Origin: Phoronis australis
Lineage: Eukaryota; Phoronida; Phoronidae
Assembly (NCBI GenBank): GCA_002633005.1
Contig: NMRA01000022.1
Span: 817,076-861,905, forward strand
DNA length: 44,830 nucleotides
Direction: 5' to 3'
A model generated the notes under the pieces. It was given only the letters and a program-made list of their open reading frames with translations. It made no database searches and was not told where the DNA came from. Position numbers and translations under genes: made by a program. Below, piece by piece: positions 37,252 through 44,830 of the stretch; position 1 is the stretch's first letter, and each line of letters opens with the position of its first letter.

Positions 37252-38397
37252 TCAGCAATGACGTGAACCATTTCTAGAGCCTAGCTGGATGACGCCACTG
37301 AAAGATGTCGACGTAGGAGATCGTTGACGTTTCACTCTAATCATCGTCAGAAATTCTTTTCTAAATCGCTTTCCGCTGGCAAGATAAACAACTAAGTTAA
37401 TAGCGTGGTTCGTGTACAGGCACATCCTAGTCAAAACCTCAAACAACTGAAACTGTGCATTCTCAGTCGGATCGTCTTTGTTCCATTGTGACTCTAAGAG
37501 GAACTCTAGGTGACTGGGTGTTGTTAAGCACAGAAACACCATAGCAACCACCACAGACATTATTGTCATTGAGTGCATTTGATAAGAGTCACGTTGTTTT
37601 TGTAGAGCTTTATCATTGTTCAAATAAAGAGATTGTTCGGACGCCGACATTCCGCGAGAGGAAACCCTCGCCATTGTCCTTTTGGCCTTTTTTAGCTGAT
37701 AGACTATTCGCACACTGCAGATAATCATTGTGGTAAACGGCCCGAGAGCGTACAGACCTATGACACAATACGGTCGTACGTGTCGCCAATAAAATTTTTG
37801 CTCTACGCCCGGATATCCGCATTCGATAGTTTTGTTAACCGTACCATTTTGTACAGTGATTATCTCACGCCCTTTGGCCCAGAATACGCTGACGTTCTCG
37901 AGAACAACGAGAAACGCGACCAATGCAAGCACTTTTTTAGTTCTCGAAAGAGTACACATAGTGCGGGCCCGGAAGGGATGGCAAACGGAGATGAATCGTT
38001 CCAGCGACACTGTAACCAGGATCCATGCGGAAAAATCGAGCCCAAAGTACAGGAAAAAGCGATGTAACTTGCAGCACCATTCGTTGACATTTCGAAAATC
38101 CCAACCACTCAGTTCTTTGGTATAGCTCCGAGTTAATCCGGTTAGTAGCACCAGTAAATCGGCCAAAGCAAGAGCAGAGAAGCAAAATCCGACAGAGCTC
38201 TTTCTGAAGCTTAGCCGTCTGGTAACCAAAAAGCACAGAATGTTTCCAATAAATCCAAATATAAGTAAAATAGGTGAGCAAGTTAGCCAAATATATTTAG
38301 CCACTTTACTAGCTAAAACGTCTCCCGAGGCTTCGCCAGCGTTTGTTATCGAGGTCGACATGTTGGTCATATTGTCTTCAAAGAGAGAGTACTCCAT
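37252..38397 (-). CDS. Class A (rhodopsin-like) GPCR, orphan, intronless
   Basis: Seven-transmembrane G-protein-coupled receptor at the plasma membrane, 381 aa in one exon, intact. The N terminus has two N-glycosylation sites (NMT 9, NMS 12). TM1 carries GN (N52), TM2 LALAD (D80), and TM3 follows C108/C109 and ends LERF (E133-R134-F135, DRY-like) then CHPF. C193 in loop 2 can pair with a TM3 Cys, and loop 2 has NGT and NKT sites. TM6 has P294 but no CWxP. TM7 ends NLVVY (334-338) in place of NPxxY, then SGKRFRKEF as helix 8. The xxNLVVYLASGKRFR end resembles FMRFamide-type and other peptide receptors and their large invertebrate orphan expansions. Ligand unknown. It is transcribed away from the 44-kb side. 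Confidence 0.92.
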   Translation of the reverse strand: MEYSLFEDNMTNMSTSITNAGEASGDVLASKVAKYIWLTCSPILLIFGFIGNILCFLVTRRLSFRKSSVGFCFSALALADLLVLLTGLTRSYTKELSGWDFRNVNEWCCKLHRFFLYFGLDFSAWILVTVSLERFISVCHPFRARTMCTLSRTKKVLALVAFLVVLENVSVFWAKGREIITVQNGTVNKTIECGYPGVEQKFYWRHVRPYCVIGLYALGPFTTMIICSVRIVYQLKKAKRTMARVSSRGMSASEQSLYLNNDKALQKQRDSYQMHSMTIMSVVVAMVFLCLTTPSHLEFLLESQWNKDDPTENAQFQLFEVLTRMCLYTNHAINLVVYLASGKRFRKEFLTMIRVKRQRSPTSTSFSGVIQLGSRNGSRHC

Positions 38398-39668
38398 CTC
38401 TCAAGACGTCTTCCAAACGTGTTTCTATGGAAACAAAATCAAGTCAAGTCTTAGTAAAATAGTATCATGAAACATTCAATACAAACAAACAATAACCAGT
38501 GTGTATTACAATAACTGCACTCGATTGACTTTGCCGGGTCAACCCGATAAGACATCTGATTAGTCTGTAAGCCGGAAGTCGTTATGGAGAACCAATCAGA
38601 TGCGTTAGTCGGTTGTCCGGGCGGAACCGGCGAAAACAATCAAGTGCAGCCAATGAATTGGATGAAATCTTGGCAGTTTCAAAGAATCAAGAAGAAGTAA
38701 CAATGTAAACAGTTATTCATATTATGCAAACACCTCCAAAGGATTCCTCCCAACGCAAGCACGTAGTTCTTATCCAGTTGGGGTTACCATTTTACCTAAG
38801 CGGAAAAGTCACGTGCGCCTATTGTTTGTCTACTGTGGCGCTCACGTACACGCCATACTGATCACGGGAACTGCGTGAAGTAGGAACACTATGCACTATC
38901 GACACGAATCCAATTGTTGGTAAACGAACGCCTGTTAAACGAAGAGTTTAGTAGTAGGACGCAGACGCACGTGGACGCAGTTACCTGTTCCATCTAATGC
39001 ATCGTGTAACCTGCGTAGAGTTGCTAAGTGAGGCGTATCGGAGTGTACCAAAATTAGGGTGCGTACTCCTGAAAAACAATGCGCTGGTTATGCACTTGCT
39101 GACGTTTTCTTTGCAATTGCGTGGGCATGGCGTACCGTAGAATAGTGTTGACTCAACTTGTGTGTAGACTTGCATAAAACTACCCACTTTCTGCGACCGG
39201 TGCTCTATGCCTAAAGTACGCCGGACAACATTTTTGACGTTCATCTCGTGAACCCCTCTGCGTCCCTCACAGTATTGACGGGTAGGTACAACCTGGACAC
39301 AACGTAGGGCAGATCGATGCACTTGCTAGCTAAGTGACGCCTGTGCTCCATAAGGCAACATTTGCGTTAGAAATTGAAATGCTTACCGATATTTTTAAAA
39401 TGACTGGTCAAAGTAACTTGACGTGTAGAATAACGAATCAGAGGTAGAATTCAAGACGCAGTCCTAACTGGATCATAAATACTTTTTTACAATACAATTA
39501 TTTACCCAGAAATCATTATAAATGGTTAGTGGACATGGCTGTCATTGGGTCAACTCAGCTACATATCCTTACAACATAAATAACAATGCCTCATTCATAC
39601 AGAACAAATCGGTATTTTAAAAATAACTCATAATAATTTGGCGTACAATTAACATGACCTTATTATAA
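38398..39668. other. Upstream region of the GPCR gene
   Basis: About 1.3 kb between the receptor start and a repeat element. No exon recognised. It should hold the GPCR promoter and any 5' non-coding exon; no core promoter motif could be assigned. Confidence 0.5.
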
Positions 39669-40999
39669 ACTAGAGCAACGCGCAGCGTTGAAGTGTGCCC
39701 ACGAATGCACCGCAAACGGTGTGCTTCTCAATGGGTTCATTTGTATCATAAAAATGTCCACTACATTGTGCAAAATACTTCGAATCCATCAAAAACGAAG
39801 AAAAAAACAACAACAAAAAAGAAAAAAACGGGAAAATGTCACCGTTTCTGTAACAGAAACCTATTTACCACAGTTCATGAAAACCCGTCAAGGAACTTTA
39901 GAGAAACAGAGTAAAACGGGGAAAAATGAAATTGCCTCTAGGGGGCACAACGTTCGTCAGATCCGTCTGAAAGTGGTCGTCTTCTGTTGTCAACTTCATA
40001 TTAAAACACTTGCTAAATTTAATAAAGATCCTGCAGAGGGCTTGGGAGATACCACTGTGAACACAAAAAAGAAAACTGCCACTAGGAGGCGCCCCAGTAA
40101 TTGAAGTCGTTGGAAAATCATCGTCAACCGTGCTCTTCACACTATGAACATATAAGCTAATTTTCACAATCATACTAATAAGAGTGGTTTGGTTGACAGA
40201 GGGCGGACGCCAAAATCAGACTAGAAAACAATAAAAATGATCACAAGATGGCGCAAAATACGTCGAATCCGTCAGAAAACCAGAAAATATCATCGTTTCT
40301 TTAACAGAAAGCGATTTACCAAATTTCACGAAAATTCGTCAAGGAACTTTCGAGAAATAAAGGAAAACGGAAAAATGAAATTGCCACAAGGGGGCATAGT
40401 GTTTGTGGGATCCGTCTGAGAGTCGTCGTCTTCTGTTGTCAATCTCATATAAATACACGTGCTAAATTTAACAAAGATCTTGCAGAGGGCTTAGGAGATA
40501 CAGGCATGGGCGCAAAAAACAAAACTGCCACTAGGGGGCGCCACAGTAGTCGAAGTCGTCGGAAAATCATCGTCAACCGCCTTCTTCATAGTAAGAACAT
40601 ACATGCCAATTTTCACAATCATCCTTAGAGCGGTTTGGTTGATAGTGGGGCGGACGCCAAAAACAGACTCGAAAATAGTAGAAATGGCCATTAGATGGCG
40701 TGAAATGCCTCGAATCCATCCGAAAACGGGAGGACAGCGTCAACTCCTTGACAGATGCCTATGGGCCAAATTTCATAAAAATCTGTTGAGGACTTTGAAG
40801 ATACAGAGGCAAACGTAAAAAACTAAGGTATTCCGGTCGGTCCGAAACTCGTCTCTCTCTGTCGCCAACCCCATAGAAACACGCCTGTCAAATTTCAATT
40901 AGATCTTCCAAGTTGTGTAGGAGATACAACCGCGGACGCCGGACGCCCAGACAGAGATGACGGCAATATGCACCCATACATAAATATGTGAGCGCATTA
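39669..40999 (-). mobile_element. Nested tandem-repeat element, copy C (reversed)
   Basis: In reverse orientation it begins near 40999 (aatgcgctcacatatttatg) and ends near 39669 (gcgttgctctagt), matching both ends of copies A and B. The about 450-bp block is again repeated (gagggcttgggagata at about 40034 and its relative gagggcttaggagata at about 40485). It holds the best CTCF-like core in the window (40527-40542). Several plus-strand frames such as 39688-40104 run through it but are repeat-derived. Confidence 0.8.
40527..40542 (+). promoter_or_regulatory. CTCF-consensus-like site inside repeat copy C
   Basis: gccactagggggcgcc matches the vertebrate CTCF core (CCACNAGGGGGCGC) essentially exactly. 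It sits at the conserved core position of a monomer. Whether CTCF binds is unknown. Confidence 0.4.
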
Positions 41000-41383
41000 A
41001 GAGGGCAGTGGAAAGGGGAGGGAAGGTCTTTCATACACTCATTCAGACTCAGATTCACTTAACTGAATTAACTTAAATTGCATTTACATTTACAAATGTT
41101 TGTCTTCTCGAAAAAATGTCACTTTCGCAACAATGAGACAAAAAGTGGATAACAATACCATCACTATTGTTTGATTAATTTTAAAGAGATGCCTGCAAAG
41201 CCCTCCACTGCTCTAAAGTTTTACCCGAGGAGTTGAATACCATAACGTTCACTGTCAAGCACAATAAATTTAAAATTACTAAAAACATTTTCGAGACAAA
41301 CGTCTCGATGACGTTTAAATATAATATTGAGTACGAGCACATATTTGTATTAAAGATTTCACTTTGTTTGCCAAAGAAGCAAA
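41000..41383. other. Intergenic region
   Basis: AT-rich; nothing recognised. Confidence 0.7.
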
Positions 41384-41839
41384 CTAAAAGTGATAAACAG
41401 ATGGTTCTGTATTCGAGTTAAACACTAGTTGTTTATGAACAGAAACTTTGCATCGAAGCACGTGTAAAACATATGACGAAAAGTCTGGACCTCCGCAGTA
41501 GGAACACTGGTAGGTTTGTGAAATAGAAAATATTTTTAAATTCTTATTTGCATAAATTCTTCTGAGGATGAAAAAATAGTTTAACATTGCCAAATGAGAG
41601 TTTAGGAACACGGGTAAAGGAAGACGGTATATTTCTTTAATTTCGTTACGGTCTGTATAGTAATTGAGTAAAGATACATAATTATCTGGTTTGACAGATA
41701 ACTTGTGCACAAACAGGTTTTTAACCCGTGAATTGGATCTACATGTAAATAAATATCTAATGTTATTACAACTAACATGTCTTCTTTCAGCCCAATCCAA
41801 AATTTCCTGTAGGTCGTTGATTTTCATGACAAGAATCAA
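41384..41839 (-). CDS. Unrecognised 151-codon ORF with CxxC-HxxxC motif
   Basis: Open for 151 codons from ATG at 41839. The protein is mixed charged/hydrophobic (for example INDLQEILDWAERRHVSC, LPLPVFLNSHLAMLNYFFIL), unlike low-complexity or repeat translations in this window. Near the end, YQCSYCGG..FSSYVLHVLRC gives C-x2-C-x12-H-x3-C, a possible zinc-binding finger. I do not recognise a family. It lies next to a dispersed repeat whose homology begins where the ORF starts, so it may be part of an old mobile element. A further minus-strand frame lies at 42223-42405. Chance cannot be excluded in such AT-rich DNA. Confidence 0.3.
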   Translation of the reverse strand: MILVMKINDLQEILDWAERRHVSCNNIRYLFTCRSNSRVKNLFVHKLSVKPDNYVSLLNYYTDRNEIKEIYRLPLPVFLNSHLAMLNYFFILRRIYANKNLKIFSISQTYQCSYCGGPDFSSYVLHVLRCKVSVHKQLVFNSNTEPSVYHF

Positions 41840-41844
41840 AAGTT

Positions 41845-42150
41845 ACACAAAACGAAAACGAAATGATATTTTAGAGAACTATTTTTGACATCTCATTTTA
41901 AACATTTATATCAAATAAAATTTGATCATGTTATTGACACCGTTGTTTTGCCATCGACATATCTTTGTCTTTCTGCTAAATTTTACTGGTCACGTGACTC
42001 AATCAACGGCGCATTGATATAAAGTCAAAAATCAAATTCTGCAGATTATCTTTCAGAAAAATATGTACTTTTACTGAGTTAAATTTTGTAGATATTTGGC
42101 AAAATACAACAGACTTGTCCGTACGGTACTACAAATCCTCACGGAACGTT
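41845..42150 (+). repeat. Dispersed repeat, second family, copy 2
   Basis: Counterpart of 31890-32160, beginning acacaaaacgaaaacga and ending near acagacttgtccgtacgg. The two copies are diverged but collinear. Confidence 0.6.
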
Positions 42151-44793
42151 AAATATAAGACGCGATAAATGTCGTAACTCAAAGGAACGCGACCCAAAAG
42201 CACAGTGTAGGTGTAAACATTGTTAAGTAATATAACGTTTTAGTTGTAAGACACGTCCATTCAGGCGATATCGCACTATGTCGGAATGATGTGTCGGCGG
42301 AGATCTGTGCTCTGCGAGTGCTCTCAAGTTTAGCAAATAGAACTCACTTTCCTTGGGGTCATGCAATGAGTTAGCAACGTCATTGAGTTTCCGTAAGTAG
42401 ATCAACTCTTTTGATTACGTTTGCGGATTTGTAAAAGCCCTCTCGTTCACAATGAAATTGCCATTAACGGCAAGATTATTGAACACTAAAATCAATACAC
42501 CTTCAAATATAGAATTGAGTCAAATGTCTCAAAGGTGTATTGAACCAGAGCACTGTCTTATTTTTAAAAAATCGAAGCTTCACTCAGAGAGACTTGGTGA
42601 TATTCTATCGTCCAGAGAAAACATTGTATGAAGAACTCAAACTACACATTTCTGAAGAGTAGTTTCCGAACCGATCTCGTAAATTGGAATTCCGAGTCGA
42701 AAAATGGTTCTTCTTATTTCAGGCAGGCAATATTTTTGATGATTAAAATTCATCATATCAAGCTAAGTTTTGGTTTTACAGCTCTAATGCATCTGGTTTA
42801 TACGACGAACTGGTTAAAGCACGACTGTCCAAATTAATTTACATTTCTCCTTTTCATTAAACAAATTCTAATGGAAAACAGTTAACCCAAAACTAATTCT
42901 CAAACGATGGCATTAAACAAGATATAGTTTTTCAAAACAAGCAGAATTTTGAGATCACCATTTGATTATCTAGTTTTACACCATTAAACTGCCCGATGAA
43001 GTAAATAAAGAACAAAAACACCGAACTTTTCATAAACGACGAATTAATCTTGATTATAAGACGCAAATGAATATCGGGTTGTAATTTAAGAAATGTTCTT
43101 ACTTAAATATTACCCGTGACTTGTTCTAAACTGGTGACGTCAAAGGAAAGACCCAAAAACGCTACTGTTCAGAAAGTTTTGTAAATTTCGTTGACTTATT
43201 CCGCGACGTTTAATTGCGATATCGAGATTATTACAGTAAGGAATTCAAGGATTTCGTTGACGTAACTACATGAGTTTACAAAACAAACATAATGTTGGAC
43301 TTGAGCTTTTAATACGGCTTCGTTAGCTTGCACAGTTTCACAGATCTGACAGAAATTTCTTGCTTATCCATCAATATTAAATAAATTGCGCTCATTGCTA
43401 TGACAATGGAAATGGGAATCAGTAAGTTGAGTCAAATGTGTAAAAACTTGAGACTGTTCTAACATCCAGGGCGCAAAACATAGTTTTTAATTTCATTTTC
43501 TGGTTTTCTCCAACGATCTGTTTAAATTGATCGGATAACGGTTTTCTAAGGAAACACAGAAAAACAAACATTTTATTAATATTTTACAGAACCAAATCCT
43601 TATAAGTATACCAAAACTGTCGGTAATGCTATCAGTATTTCTACGAAGCTTGCGATCAATGTTTTACATAAAACACCATCTTTATTCGCGATGACACTTT
43701 AAGTCATGTCGAGCCCTTAATCGGCGGGTCAAAATGATCAACTTCAAAGTGTAAGACAAAATAAGAATGGAGTGGTTTATTAAGCCAAAAAGTAACACCC
43801 ACGAACCCCTTTTCAAATTTCCGACAACAATGTAGCGAAGGACGAGTGATCACTTGCCTTATTTCACGGTCGTAAGATTAAACCAAATCATTCGTCACGC
43901 GCCTTTGCGTGAAACAGGTTATCTCAAGGTAAAAGTCGTATAGTAAAATTCCGCGTTTCACAAACTAATTGAACTGTTCACAACGTTAACGATATATGCG
44001 TGCAATGCACCCTTACGTTAGGTGCGGCAGACCGACGTGAGCGATCCGGCGTGATTGTACTTTTCCCGAACTTTGTTCCGTTTATCGTACGAGGAAACAC
44101 TATAACCTACTTCTAAAGGCGAAAGATATGACCAAGTACCGTCGTTGAGCCGATCCCCTTGATCTTAATACGTGTATTCCCTGAGGCAATGTAACAACAC
44201 AACGCTATTCGACTTTCTGATTTACAAATTGCTTCAGTGGGAACAACATGACACTCTCGCTTACGTAAATGCTAATTTCGTTTTAAATGGTCGATGAAAC
44301 TTCTTAAAATAACGTCATTCTCCTCTGAAGGGTTGAAACACATTAAAGACGACTGTAGCTCATTCCAACACAATCCAATGATGGGGAGAAGAGACATTGC
44401 CATCAGCAGATTCACATTTTCGGGGACCTGAAGCTTGATCAGCGAACAGTTACATATAGTAGACTGTCTATGCAATTGAGAAAACTATCAAAAAAAGAGA
44501 TCGCTGAACTACTGTCGGCTCATTATGGAATCGTGAAAAGTTACAAACGTTAATTCGCCAAATTTAATCGTCAAGCTGTGTATTTTATTTCTTAATTAAA
44601 CTCGAGAGCTTTTCCGCATTTAAATAATGGAGCAGCATTTGGGGGTAAATTGGTTTTCAAACAAATGTCTCTCGACCTCACAGATCTGCTTTAGTTTTAT
44701 CTGATATCATAGATGTTGTCAAAGTCAGATATGTAATGAACATCTGCTGGAACAGTTCGCTTTCGTGTAAGATATTCGCCTTGAAATGCGTTG
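42151..44793. other. Terminal gene-poor region
   Basis: No confident gene. It contains a minus-strand frame of 60 codons (42223-42405) with a balanced composition and an 11-bp inverted repeat (caatacacctt / aaggtgtattg, about 42494-42541). The rest is AT-rich without recognised structure. Confidence 0.55.
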
Positions 44794-44830
44794 CAGGGGC
44801 GGATCCAGGATTTTGAGTTAGGGGGGGGGG
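44794..44830 (+). mobile_element. Transposon end cut by the window edge
   Basis: caggggcggatccaggattt followed by tgagtta and a G run, nearly identical to the motif at 212. The element continues outside the window. Confidence 0.55.

Noticed and set aside
39688-40104. 138-codon frame near 40 kb
   Set aside because: Runs through monomers of the nested-repeat element, is Lys/Arg-rich low complexity, and is not kept in the other copies.

Overview
The window is nuclear DNA of an invertebrate animal: AT-rich, with GT-AG introns, long introns full of inverted-repeat elements, animal polyadenylation signals, simple-sequence tracts and two isolated n bases typical of a clone or draft assembly. The genes (mitochondrial HSP70, an IL-17-type cytokine, a class A GPCR) fit a bilaterian such as a marine invertebrate deuterostome or lophotrochozoan; I cannot place the species from sequence alone.

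Layout. (1) 737-16201, + strand: fourteen exons of the mitochondrial HSP70 chaperone HSPA9 (mortalin). Every splice junction can be read and the joined frame gives 656 residues; only the first exon, carrying the start codon and most of the mitochondrial targeting peptide, was not found. Its introns carry a fold-back element (intron 2), a tRNA-like hairpin (intron 4), a 1.5-kb nested tandem-repeat element (intron 6), a 15-bp minisatellite and two small inverted-repeat elements, one enclosing an antisense exon-like segment (intron 9), and a 45-bp minisatellite (intron 14). (2) 16202-22975: no recognised gene; a second copy of the nested-repeat element and a 413-bp inverted-repeat element. (3) 22976-23617, + strand: a secreted IL-17-family cytokine in one large exon, with a trinucleotide-rich 3' region ending at a poly(A) signal near 24418. 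(4) 24430-37251: gene-poor; a tRNA-derived SINE, several MITE-like elements, (CA)n tracts, a degenerate non-LTR retrotransposon reverse transcriptase (minus strand, about 28380-28990), a 170-bp near-perfect hairpin element and a 1-kb element with short inverted ends. (5) 37252-38397, minus strand: an intact intronless class A (rhodopsin-type) GPCR of 381 aa, probably a peptide-receptor-like orphan. (6) 38398-44830: a third nested-repeat element in reverse orientation, an unrecognised 151-codon minus-strand ORF with a Cys-Cys-His-Cys pattern, and a transposon end cut by the window edge. A related end occurs near base 212.

The three main genes are not functionally linked: mitochondrial protein import and folding, extracellular immune signalling, and cell-surface signalling. 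The most unusual component is the repeat family present three times (4621-6119, 17258-18002, 39669-40999). It is built of about 150-bp monomers arranged as a three-monomer unit of about 449 bp, and most monomers carry a core resembling the CTCF-binding consensus. I saw no CRISPR array, rRNA gene or intact tRNA gene.
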